A stretch of 55,796 bases of DNA from Clostridiaceae bacterium (GTDB lineage Bacteria; Bacillota; Clostridia; Saccharofermentanales; DTU023), in NCBI GenBank assembly GCA_012798865.1, contig JAAZMK010000072.1, positions 1 through 55,796 of the forward strand. The letters run 5' to 3'. The position numbers and the translations under genes are program-made. Under the pieces are notes generated by a model. The model did no database searches. It was not told the DNA's origin and was given only the letters and a program-made list of their open reading frames with translations. Below are positions 47,014-55,796 of this stretch, one piece after another. The first letter of the stretch is position 1. Every line of letters starts with the position of its first letter.

Positions 47014-48942
47014 ATGTTGTCACTCGCTGAAGCACGCAATCAAGAAAACGCCTTTGTTGCCGGAGAAGCCGACATCATTGTTGTTGGCGCCGGTCACGCC
47101 GGTTGTGAGGCGGCGCTTGCGGCGGCACGTCTCGGGCGCCGCGTTCTGCTGTTTACGATGACGCTCGACAGCCTTGCCAACCTGCCATGCAATCCCAACA
47201 TCGGCGGCACGGCAAAAGGTCAAATGGTCAGGGAGATCGACGCCCTCGGCGGCGAGATGGGGCGATTGGCGGATCGCCATATGATCCAGTACCGTATGCT
47301 GAACGCGACAAAAGGTCCTGCCGTCATGTCGCCTCGCGCGCAGATGGATCGTACGGGCTACCAACGCGGGATGAAAGAAGTGCTCGAATCGGAACCCCTT
47401 CTCTCGTTGATTCAGCAGGAGATCACGGGGCTTCTTGTGGCAGGCGAGAAGGGTAAAAGAAAAATTGAGGGTGTTGTTGCGGCGACCGGTTCGCTTTACG
47501 TGGCGAGCGATGTGATTCTCTGTCCCGGTACCTTTCTCGATGCGCGCGTCATTATCGGCGACTCGGTGCGCAGCTCCGGTCCTGATCAGCTTGCTCCGGC
47601 TTCCGGGCTGGGTGACGCTTTGACGGCGCTCGGATTGCCGACTCGACGTTTCAAGACGGGGACGCCCGGAAGATTTCACAAGCGCAGTGTCGACCTTGAA
47701 CAGATGGAGCTTCAAGCAGCCGACCGCAATGCGAGACCTTTCTCTTTTGAGCATGAGGACGACCCGTCGTGGCGCCCCGCGGCGGAACTCGCCTGCTATA
47801 TTACGTGGACAACGGATGCGACGAAACAGCTTCTTTCCGACAACATGGACCGTTCACCTCTATATTCCGGAGTGATCGAGGGGGTCGGACCGCGGTACTG
47901 CCCATCCATTGAAGATAAAATCGTTAAATTCCCCAACCATTCACGCCATCATGTTTTTCTTGAACCGACAGGTTTAGATACGCAAGAGATGTACGCTTCC
48001 GGTCTCTCAACGTCCATGCCTGAGGAGATTCAGCGCGCGATGCTCAAAACAGTCCCGGGGATGGAAAATGCCGAGATCATGCGTCCCGCCTACGCCATTG
48101 AGTATCTCTGTGTCGATCCGACCGTCTTGGAATTATCTCTTGAAGTGAAAGGGATCGAGGGTCTGTTTCTCGCTGGTCAAATCAACGGATCGTCGGGATA
48201 CGAGGAGGCGGCGGCACAAGGGCTTATAGCAGGCATAAATGCCGTCAGGAAGCAACAAGGAGAGGAGCCTCTCATCATTGACCGTTCGGAAGGTTATATC
48301 GGCGTTCTGATCGATGACCTCGTGACGAAGGGCACGAACGAGCCGTATCGCCTGATGACCTCGCGCGCGGAATATCGCTTGCTTTTACGCCAAGATAATG
48401 CGGATGCCAGATTGTCGCCGATCGGATACGAGGTCGGTCTGCTCTCGGAAGAGCGTTGGCAGCGCTTTCTTGAAAAACAGCGGATGATCGATGGCGAGAA
48501 GGAGCGCTTGAGCGAGGTGCGTGTCCGCAAGTCCAAGCTGTCGGATCGTATTTTGCAGGACGCCGGGAGCACGCCTCTCAAGGCGACGACTCGACTGTAC
48601 GATCTCCTCAAGCGACCTGAGCTCAATTACGAGATGTTGGCGCCGCTCGATCCTGAGCGTCAGGAATTGCCGCCGTCAGTACAGGAATCGGTCGAGATAC
48701 AGATTCGGTACGAGGGTTATCTCAGGATGGAGCGAGATCGCGTGGAGAGATTTAAGAAGCTGGAGCACAAGCGCCTCCCGAGCGAGATCGATTACGAACG
48801 CATCAGAGGTCTTCGCCTCGAAGCGCGACAGAAACTCAGCGAGCGCCGACCTCAATCGATCGGTCAGGCGAGCCGCATCTCGGGCGTCTCTCCTGCCGAT
48901 ATTCAAGTGTTGCTCGTCTATATGGAGCAGTGGAACGGGTAG
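47014..48942 (+). CDS. mnmG: tRNA uridine-5-carboxymethylaminomethyl modification enzyme MnmG
   Basis: VVGAGHAGCEAALAAARLG; NPNIGGTAKGQMVREIDALGGEMG; GQINGSSGYEEAAAQGLIAGINA. Confidence 0.96.
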   Translation: MLSLAEARNQENAFVAGEADIIVVGAGHAGCEAALAAARLGRRVLLFTMTLDSLANLPCNPNIGGTAKGQMVREIDALGGEMGRLADRHMIQYRMLNATKGPAVMSPRAQMDRTGYQRGMKEVLESEPLLSLIQQEITGLLVAGEKGKRKIEGVVAATGSLYVASDVILCPGTFLDARVIIGDSVRSSGPDQLAPASGLGDALTALGLPTRRFKTGTPGRFHKRSVDLEQMELQAADRNARPFSFEHEDDPSWRPAAELACYITWTTDATKQLLSDNMDRSPLYSGVIEGVGPRYCPSIEDKIVKFPNHSRHHVFLEPTGLDTQEMYASGLSTSMPEEIQRAMLKTVPGMENAEIMRPAYAIEYLCVDPTVLELSLEVKGIEGLFLAGQINGSSGYEEAAAQGLIAGINAVRKQQGEEPLIIDRSEGYIGVLIDDLVTKGTNEPYRLMTSRAEYRLLLRQDNADARLSPIGYEVGLLSEERWQRFLEKQRMIDGEKERLSEVRVRKSKLSDRILQDAGSTPLKATTRLYDLLKRPELNYEMLAPLDPERQELPPSVQESVEIQIRYEGYLRMERDRVERFKKLEHKRLPSEIDYERIRGLRLEARQKLSERRPQSIGQASRISGVSPADIQVLLVYMEQWNG

Positions 48943-48950
48943 AGCCGATC

Positions 48951-49652
48951 ATGGACGAGGGCATTATCGTCAAAGCGCTTGAGCGTGCGGATATCGCCGC
49001 ATCGCCTGAAGTCGTTCGGCGTACTGCACTTTTCGTTGAGCATTTGAAGAAAGTCAACGAAAAAATTAATCTGACGGCGATCACGGATGACGAATCGATC
49101 GGGACGCGTCATCTCCAAGATAGCTGGATGCTCTGTTCCTATATACCAAAAGGCTCGACGCTGATTGACGTCAGCTCCGGAGCGGGTTTTCCCGGTCTTG
49201 CGCTCAAGATCGTTCGTCCCGACCTCGATGTCACGTTGCTCGACTCCGTTCGTAAGAAAACTGACTTCCTTGATAACGCGGTTGAACTTCTCGACCTCGA
49301 CCAAGTTCGCGCGATTCACGGTCGTGCGGAAGAGCTCGGCAGAGATCGTTTGTACCGTGATCGATTCGACGTCGCCGTCGCGCGAGCCGTCACGGCATTG
49401 CCGACACTGCTGGAACTATCGCTCCCGCTCGTCAGACCGGGCGGTCTATTCATCGCCATGAAAGGTCGAGACGATGAAACGGCGGCATCGAAACGAGCTC
49501 TCGAAGAGCTAAGGGGAAGAATTGAAAAAGTCGTCCGTTACGAGCTTCCCGACACCGATCATGCGCGTTCACTCGTCATCGTAAAAAAACTTTTCCCCAC
49601 ACCTTTACGTTATCCTAGGCGAATGGCAGCCATCAAAAAAAGTTCCCTTTGA
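48951..49652 (+). CDS. rsmG: 16S rRNA (guanine-527-N7)-methyltransferase RsmG
   Basis: NLTAITDDESIGTRHLQDS; DVSSGAGFPGLALKIVRPDLDVTLLDSVRKKTDFL. Confidence 0.93.
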   Translation: MDEGIIVKALERADIAASPEVVRRTALFVEHLKKVNEKINLTAITDDESIGTRHLQDSWMLCSYIPKGSTLIDVSSGAGFPGLALKIVRPDLDVTLLDSVRKKTDFLDNAVELLDLDQVRAIHGRAEELGRDRLYRDRFDVAVARAVTALPTLLELSLPLVRPGGLFIAMKGRDDETAASKRALEELRGRIEKVVRYELPDTDHARSLVIVKKLFPTPLRYPRRMAAIKKSSL

Positions 49653-49665
49653 TTCATCCTTAAAC

Positions 49666-49697
49666 AACGCGCTGATGCACGGCTCATAGCGCGTTTT
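49666..49697 (+). terminator. Terminator after rsmG operon
   Basis: AACGCGCT...AGCGCGTT followed by TTAG. Confidence 0.6.
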
Positions 49698-49812
49698 AGA
49701 GGCTGATATTAAGCATTTTTGCGCACTTTTTTACAGGTGTTTTACCGTCGTCTATGGTAAAATATATATGACATAAAAACTCGAAAATGTTCTCTTTTTA
49801 AAACTATTTTCC

Positions 49813-52440
49813 ATGAAGAAAAGGGAGGAATTTATGGCATCGGAGCCAAACATCAAAAACGATTATCAGCAGCGCGAAGAAGCTGTCGACGCGGCATTTC
49901 AGAACCCGGATAATGTCGTTATACCGGTCGATCTCGACCAGGAAATGAAAAAGTCCTTTATCGATTATGCCATGAGCGTTATCTCGGACCGTGCGCTTCC
50001 CGATGTGCGCGACGGACTCAAGCCCGTACACCGGAGAATCCTATACTCCATGTATACGCAAGGGTTTACCGCGGACAAACCACATCGCAAAAGCGCGACG
50101 ACGATCGGTGACGTGCTCGGGCGTTTTCATCCGCATGGCGACCAGAGTGTCTACGATGCGCTCGTTCGATTAGCGCAAGATTTCTCGATGCGTTACCCGC
50201 TCGTCGACGGTCATGGCAACTTCGGATCGAGAGACGGCGACCCGCCTGCTGCCTATCGTTATACGGAAGCGCGTCTGACACGTCTCGCAGGCGAGATGAT
50301 GTCCGACTTGAACAAGGATACGGTCGATTTTAAACCGAACTATGACGATCGCTTTGAGGAGCCGACCGTCTTGCCGGCGGGATTTCCTAACCTGCTTGTG
50401 TCAGGTTCTACGGGCATCGCTGTCGGGATGGTGACGAATATCCCACCGCACAATCTGCGCGAAGTGATCGCGGGTACGATTTTTCTGATCGACAATCCCG
50501 ACGCGACGGTTGATGATTTGATGGAGTTCATCCCGGCGCCCGACTTTCCGACGGGCGCTCAGATCATGGGCGTCTCGGGAACGCGTGCTGCTTACAGGCG
50601 CGGTCGCGGACGCATCGTCGTACGCGGTCACGCGGAGATTGAGGAAATCGCCAACAACCGTTATCGCATCGTCATCAAGTCGCTTCCCTATATGGTCAAT
50701 AAAGCGCGCCTGATCGAAAGGATCGCGGACTTGGTCAAGGATAAGCGCATTGAGGGTATTTCCGACGTGCGCGATGAGTCGGATCGTCACGACGATATCC
50801 GTATTGTTGTGGAGCTGCGGCGCGATGCGACCCCGATGGTCGTATTGAATCAGCTTTACCGGCATACGCAATTGCAGGATACGTTCGGCGCGACCATGCT
50901 CGCACTTGTGTCCGAGGACGGCAAGTATGTACCGGTGCTTCTCAGCCTGAAAGATATGCTCGAGCATTTCATCAAGCATCAGGCGGAGGTCATCACGCGC
51001 CGCATCAGCTTTGATTTGGCGCGCGCGGAGGCGAGGCTCCATCTTGTCGAAGGATTGCAGCTCGCGATTGATTACATCGACGAGGTCATCACGATCATCC
51101 GTCAGTCCGCCGACGAGGAGACGGCGAAAGCGCGTCTCTGCGAACGTTTCGGATTGTCCGAGAAGCAGTCGCAACACGTCGTCGACATGCGTCTCGGTCG
51201 ACTCTCCGGTCTTGAACGCGAGAAGCTGTTGGCGGAGAACGTCGATTTAACGGACAAGATCAAAGGGTTCAAGTTGATCCTTGGCGATGAATCGCTCCTT
51301 CATGTAGAGATGAAAAAAGAGCTGCAGGCGATCGCGGACAAGTACGGCGATGACAGGCGAACAGAAATACTGCCTGCCGGAGAATACGAGATCGATGACG
51401 AGGAATTGATCGAAGAGGAGCAAGTCGTTATTGCCATGTCGAAAGCCGGCTACATCAAGCGGATGCCTGTCGATGTGTACAGCGCTCAGCACCGAGGCGG
51501 GCGCGGAATCACGGCGATGCAGACGCGAGAGGACGACTTCGTCGATACGATCATCATCACGTCGACGCACCAGACGCTGTTATTCTTTACCGACTTTGGG
51601 AAAGTCTACGAACTCAAGGGATATCAAGTGCCTGAGTTCAGTCGGACGGCGCGCGGGATCGCGATTGTTAACCTGCTGCATCTTGACCCGGAAGAAAAAG
51701 TCCGCACATTAATTCGTATCGACTCATACGACCAGGGCGGCAATCTCGTCATGGCGACGGCGGACGGTCTCGTCAAGAAGACGTTGCTATCCGACTACAG
51801 AAATATTCACAAGGGCGGTCTAATCGCGATCAAGATGCGCGAGGGCGACAGACTCGTCAATGTACGACTGTCCGACGATGAAGATGATATTCTGCTCGTC
51901 ACGCGCAATGGGTTGTCGATCCGTTTCAATGAATCGTCCGTCCGCGCGACGGGAAGAAATACGATGGGTGTCAACGGCATCAAACTGAGCGAAGACGATC
52001 AGGTGATCGGCATGATCACGACAGACGGCGACGGGACGCTTCTCGTCGTCACTGAAAACGGATTCGGCAAGCGTACTTCTCTCTCGGAATACCGCGTTCA
52101 AAACCGCCACGGCGTGGGGCTTATCACTTATAGGACGACAAGACGCACGGGAAAACTGATCGGTGTCGCAGAGGTGACAGACGAAGACGATGTTCTTCTT
52201 ATCAACGATCACGGTATCATCATCCGTTTCCGTGCGAGTGAGATCCCCATTATGGGGCGCATCACGTCAGGCGTCACGCTGATGAAAGTCCGTGAAGGGC
52301 TGGTCGTCGATATGTCTGTCGTCTCGCCCGATGAGGAGTGTGAACATGAAACTGTCAACGGCACCGCGCCGGATGACCTGAACGACGAAGCGTATGTCGA
52401 TGATTTGGAAGAGAGTGCAGACGAAGAGGAGCTTTCCTAA
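49813..52440 (+). CDS. gyrA: DNA gyrase subunit A
   Basis: [86 protein letters not shown] at 49834 is an alternative start. Confidence 0.97.
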   Translation: MKKREEFMASEPNIKNDYQQREEAVDAAFQNPDNVVIPVDLDQEMKKSFIDYAMSVISDRALPDVRDGLKPVHRRILYSMYTQGFTADKPHRKSATTIGDVLGRFHPHGDQSVYDALVRLAQDFSMRYPLVDGHGNFGSRDGDPPAAYRYTEARLTRLAGEMMSDLNKDTVDFKPNYDDRFEEPTVLPAGFPNLLVSGSTGIAVGMVTNIPPHNLREVIAGTIFLIDNPDATVDDLMEFIPAPDFPTGAQIMGVSGTRAAYRRGRGRIVVRGHAEIEEIANNRYRIVIKSLPYMVNKARLIERIADLVKDKRIEGISDVRDESDRHDDIRIVVELRRDATPMVVLNQLYRHTQLQDTFGATMLALVSEDGKYVPVLLSLKDMLEHFIKHQAEVITRRISFDLARAEARLHLVEGLQLAIDYIDEVITIIRQSADEETAKARLCERFGLSEKQSQHVVDMRLGRLSGLEREKLLAENVDLTDKIKGFKLILGDESLLHVEMKKELQAIADKYGDDRRTEILPAGEYEIDDEELIEEEQVVIAMSKAGYIKRMPVDVYSAQHRGGRGITAMQTREDDFVDTIIITSTHQTLLFFTDFGKVYELKGYQVPEFSRTARGIAIVNLLHLDPEEKVRTLIRIDSYDQGGNLVMATADGLVKKTLLSDYRNIHKGGLIAIKMREGDRLVNVRLSDDEDDILLVTRNGLSIRFNESSVRATGRNTMGVNGIKLSEDDQVIGMITTDGDGTLLVVTENGFGKRTSLSEYRVQNRHGVGLITYRTTRRTGKLIGVAEVTDEDDVLLINDHGIIIRFRASEIPIMGRITSGVTLMKVREGLVVDMSVVSPDEECEHETVNGTAPDDLNDEAYVDDLEESADEEELS

Positions 52441-52580
52441 GAGGACGCTCCTGAAACTGAGATTGTGTTTTTCGACCAACTCTCGTAGAGCTTTCCTAAG
52501 AGGACACTGCTGAGACTGAGATTGTGTTTTTCGACCAACTCTCGTGGAGCCCTCTTAAGAGGACGCTGCTGAAACTGATT
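52429..52580. repeat. 59-bp tandem repeat (two full copies plus partial third) starting inside the gyrA 3' end
   Basis: Copies start at 52429, 52488 and 52547; consensus gagctttcctaagaggacrctgctgaaactgagattgtgtttttcgaccaactctcgtr. Confidence 0.93.
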
Positions 52581-52694
52581 CGTGAAGGAGTTAACGTGCA
52601 AGCGCGCCAAGCGACAAAAACGCTTGTCAGTTTAGAGTCATACGAATAAGATGGAATCAGAAAAAGAATAATAGAAACGGGGGAGAGATTATCC

Positions 52695-54548
52695 ATGTGG
52701 ATAGACACTCAACTATTTGAACAAGAACAACGAGAAGCAGAAGAATCGAGTTCGGTTAAGCAGCTCCATCGCTCCGAAGTGCCGGTCGAACAGACATGGG
52801 ACATGACGACTGTTTTCCCATCCGTGGAGGCATGGGAGGAAGCTTTCGCGGAACTCTTGCCTAAACGAGAATTATTGACAGAGTACAGAGGGCGGCTGAC
52901 CGAGTCGGCAGACACGCTGTACAAGGCCATTTGCACACGCCAAGAGTTCATGATTGAACTCATGAAAATCGGTGCATACGCTTTCCATCGCGCAGATGAA
53001 GACACGTCGGATACCACCTTTCTCGCGATGAAGGGGCGCCTCGGCGCGGTGATCGCGTCCGCTATGGGCGACGATGCTTGGTTCGAGCCTGAGGTGATCG
53101 AGATTCCGCCGGAAACATTGGAACGTTTCATCGAGGAAAAGCCTGAACTTGCCGAGTACCGCCATGCCTTCGAGATGATTCTCCGAGAGAAGAAATACAA
53201 GCTTTCGCAGGCGGAAGAAGTCCTCTTGGCCAAGGCGTCCCAGATCTTAGGAGCGCCCGATGAGATTTTCGGCATTTTATCGAATGCCGACATGACATTT
53301 GATCCCATCGTCAACGAAAAGGGCGAGACGGTTCCGATGTCTCATTCGCATCTCGGCGTGTATCTTGAGAGCCGTGATCCGCGCGTGCGCCGTGACGCTT
53401 TCAAGAGCATGTACAAAACATTCGGTCAGTTCAGGAACACATGCGCGACGACACTGCAGAACGCGATCCGCGTCGATACGTTTAACAAGAACGTGCGCGG
53501 CTTTACGACGGGACGCGAGGCGTCTCTATTCAGAAACGCCGTGCCGGAATCTGTTTACGACAGTTTATTGGAAGCTGTGAACGAGCGCTTGCCGCTCTTG
53601 CATCGCTATGTCCGTATGCGCAAACGTATTCTCGGCGTCGACGAGCTCCATTCGTACGACATGTATGTCTCGCTCGTCAAAGAAATCGACTTGCATTTTA
53701 CATTCGATGAAGCCAAGGAGATCCTGTACAAGGCGCTCGCACCTCTCGGAGAAGAATACATCGGATTGCTGAAGCGCGCGTTTGAAGAGCGCTGGATCGA
53801 TTGGGCGGTGAACACGGGCAAGCGTTCCGGAGCGTATTCCGGCGGCACTTACGCTACAAATCCGTTCATTCTGATGAGCTGGCAGGGAACATTTGATAAC
53901 CTCTTTACGCTTGCACACGAATTGGGGCACAGCATTCACTCGTACTACACGCGCAACGCGCAGCCGTTCCAGTACGGTCATTACCCGATTTTCCTCGCGG
54001 AGATCGCTTCAACGTGTAACGAGATCCTGTTGTCGAATTATTTGCTCAAGACAGCGGACAGTGACGAGATGCGCGCCGCCGTGATCAGCCACTACCTCGA
54101 CGGAGCCAAGGGAACCGTGTTCCGGCAGACACAGTTTGCCGAATTTGAGCACATGATCCATCTTGCCGATGAAGCCGGCGAGGCACTGACGGCAGATTTT
54201 CTAAGCGAGAAATACGGCGAGCTTAACAAGAAGTACTACGGCGAAGCGCTTACATTCGATCCCGATATCGCCAACGAGTGGGCGCGTATTCCGCACTTCT
54301 ATTACAACTACTATGTTTTCCAGTATGCGACGGGATTCTCCGCCGCGACGTCTTTCGCGGATGCGATCCTGACCGAAGGTCAGCCCGCCGTCGATCGTTA
54401 TCTCGGATTCCTCAAGGTTGGATCGTCCGACTGGCCGATCGATGTGCTGAAAAATGCCGGCGTCGACATGACGACACCCGAAACGATCGTAAGAGCTCTC
54501 GATGCCTTCGAACGAGGTCTCGACGAGTTGGAAGCGCTGATGGGATAG
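52695..54548 (+). CDS. pepF: Oligoendopeptidase F
   Basis: HELGHSIHSYYTRNAQPFQYGHYPIFLAEIASTCNE (HEXXH M3 family); WDMTTVFPSVEAWEEAF. Confidence 0.94.
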   Translation: MWIDTQLFEQEQREAEESSSVKQLHRSEVPVEQTWDMTTVFPSVEAWEEAFAELLPKRELLTEYRGRLTESADTLYKAICTRQEFMIELMKIGAYAFHRADEDTSDTTFLAMKGRLGAVIASAMGDDAWFEPEVIEIPPETLERFIEEKPELAEYRHAFEMILREKKYKLSQAEEVLLAKASQILGAPDEIFGILSNADMTFDPIVNEKGETVPMSHSHLGVYLESRDPRVRRDAFKSMYKTFGQFRNTCATTLQNAIRVDTFNKNVRGFTTGREASLFRNAVPESVYDSLLEAVNERLPLLHRYVRMRKRILGVDELHSYDMYVSLVKEIDLHFTFDEAKEILYKALAPLGEEYIGLLKRAFEERWIDWAVNTGKRSGAYSGGTYATNPFILMSWQGTFDNLFTLAHELGHSIHSYYTRNAQPFQYGHYPIFLAEIASTCNEILLSNYLLKTADSDEMRAAVISHYLDGAKGTVFRQTQFAEFEHMIHLADEAGEALTADFLSEKYGELNKKYYGEALTFDPDIANEWARIPHFYYNYYVFQYATGFSAATSFADAILTEGQPAVDRYLGFLKVGSSDWPIDVLKNAGVDMTTPETIVRALDAFERGLDELEALMG

Positions 54549-54808
54549 AACGACGCCTGATCTCGTTTCTATCATCAGATTCACCCCTGTCATGGCGGCG
54601 GTCATCGGTATGATCGCCGTCCTGCGAAAATAGCAGAAGAAAACCAGGGATGGCATGACGGGATTAAAAGAGAAAGATAAAAGATAAATGTCGTGACTCG
54701 AGAAAGCTGATGATTGCGAGACAAAGGTCAACAGAGAAAGAAAATAGATGAATGGTGCGACCCTCAGACTCGTGATTCTACGACGTGATACATGACAGGA
54801 GAGTGTAT

Positions 54809-55303
54809 ATGAGATTCCATCTTAAGAATCTGTTTAGCGGCGAACCGATCGCCTATCGCAGCCGTGTGATACCCACACGTCCTTTGGGTGCCGGTGTCGG
54901 CGTCACGTCGGCACCCGTTCTCATCAAAAATGCTGAGCAGTTTAATAGTTTTGTGGACGGGACCCGTTACGGCTGGCAGTGGGATCAGGCACGTCTCGAT
55001 GAATTATTCAAGAAGTATAAGGCAAGTTTTTTTGAGAACCGCGTTCTGGCGGCGGGCGTCGTGAGCGCCGGTTCCGGTTCGACACGGGTAACGGTCTCCA
55101 ATGTTATCAAGACAGATACAGGCGTACAGATCATATTACGACTTGAATCGCCTGAGATCGGAACGACCGATATGATGAGTTGGCATTATTTCGTTGAGCT
55201 GCTCGCCGAAGATGTGGGCGATGGCGACGTGTCGACCAATCTTCCTGTATCTAAAGGCAGATCGAGAAGAGGATTTCCTGACGTGATCGTCGCTGACCGC
55301 TGA
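54809..55303 (+). CDS. Hypothetical protein, weakly PrcB-C-terminal-like
   Basis: MRFHLKNLFSGEPIAYRSRVIPT, with FFENRVLAAGVVSAGSGSTRVTVSNVIKTDTGVQIILRLESPEIGTTDMMSWHYFVELL. RBS AGGAG precedes ATG at 54809; ORF-track start is 54785. Confidence 0.45.
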   Translation: MRFHLKNLFSGEPIAYRSRVIPTRPLGAGVGVTSAPVLIKNAEQFNSFVDGTRYGWQWDQARLDELFKKYKASFFENRVLAAGVVSAGSGSTRVTVSNVIKTDTGVQIILRLESPEIGTTDMMSWHYFVELLAEDVGDGDVSTNLPVSKGRSRRGFPDVIVADR

Positions 55304-55650
55304 GCGACATTTGTTAAAGGTCTGTTCGGATCGCGTCGGGCTGTGTTTGAGAGCAAACGGCATGACGTTTTCCTCAATGTATTTCTGACTATTTCCGCAT
55401 TATTTTGTATTCATATGCACAGAAAGATACGCTTTCAGCGATCGCTAACGAGTTGTTTTGCGCACTTGCATTTCTTCACAGTCTTGATGTAGAATTCTAC
55501 TATAAATGGCGGATTGTTCCGTTGCTTGTTTGGCATGGAAGCGTTCCGCCCTTTTCCGATGTTCATTTGATATCTGAGGAGATGATTTAGATTGAGTAAC
55601 ACATCGACAAAACTGTATCAAATTGATAGTGGATTTAGTACGCATTAAAC

Positions 55651-55682
55651 TCGCATGTTCAGAAGAACTGCGGGTTTTTTCG
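55651..55682 (+). terminator. Intrinsic terminator
   Basis: AACTCGCA...TGCGGGTT stem followed by TTTT. Confidence 0.7.
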
Positions 55683-55699
55683 TGGAGAGGAGTACAAGG

Positions 55700-55796
55700 A
55701 TGAAAAAACATATGAGAAAAGCGCTTTCGTTCGTGCTGGTTCTTGGTTTGTTGTTTTCTGCAGTAGCTGTGTCCGCATTCTTCATGCCGTCACCGA
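55700..55796 (+). CDS. Secreted protein N-terminus, truncated at right window edge
   Basis: MKKHMRKALSFVLVLGLLFSAVAVSAFFMPSP, a signal peptide with ACAAGGA upstream. Confidence 0.6.
   Translation, partial: MKKHMRKALSFVLVLGLLFSAVAVSAFFMPSP

Noticed and set aside
47020-47754. 244-aa minus-strand ORF
   Set aside because: It is antisense to mnmG with no recognisable motifs.
52685-52702. DnaA box (ttatccatgtggata)
   Set aside because: It matches only TTATCC of TTATCCACA, is isolated and overlaps the pepF start codon.
55405-55590. 61-aa ORF before the terminator at 55651
   Set aside because: There is no clear RBS or family resemblance; the region could hold a small RNA but nothing supports it directly.

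Overview
This 55.8 kb window looks like a Firmicutes/Clostridia-type chromosome segment. No rRNA, tRNA, IS element, phage module or CRISPR array was recognised. Left to right: (1) a truncated Na+/K+:H+ antiporter (minus strand, off the left edge, absent from the ORF track); (2) a large membrane-anchored orphan protein; (3) a 50/51-bp tandem repeat array; (4) an ABC-2 exporter (ATPase plus two permeases) divergent from a NarL/LiaS-like two-component locus that appears collapsed, with a HATPase tail and response-regulator receiver apparently missing; (5) a sugar locus with three Gfo/Idh/MocA oxidoreductases and three xylose-isomerase-like TIM barrels around a ribose-type ABC importer; (6) a GldA/GldF/GldG/DUF4340-type ABC system; (7) a RelE/ParE-Phd/YefM toxin-antitoxin pair with a clear operator; (8) a second carbohydrate locus with a PFL-like glycyl radical enzyme and activase, NanE, ManA, DeoR, ROK kinase, a further TIM barrel and Gfo/Idh, DeoC and divergent NagA; (9) a co-directional housekeeping block: tig, clpP, clpX, protein-kinase-like ORF, folD, rpmH, rnpA, yidD, yidC, khpB/jag, mnmE, mnmG, rsmG, gyrA, pepF. 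The best leads are the glycyl-radical sugar locus with its twin TTTGCAAA operator, the oxidoreductase/TIM-barrel locus as a candidate keto-sugar pathway, the collapsed two-component system, a FolD lacking the cyclohydrolase Lys/Gln pair, and a strongly structured intercistronic RNA in the sugar importer operon. All family calls are by reading motifs; no database search was run.
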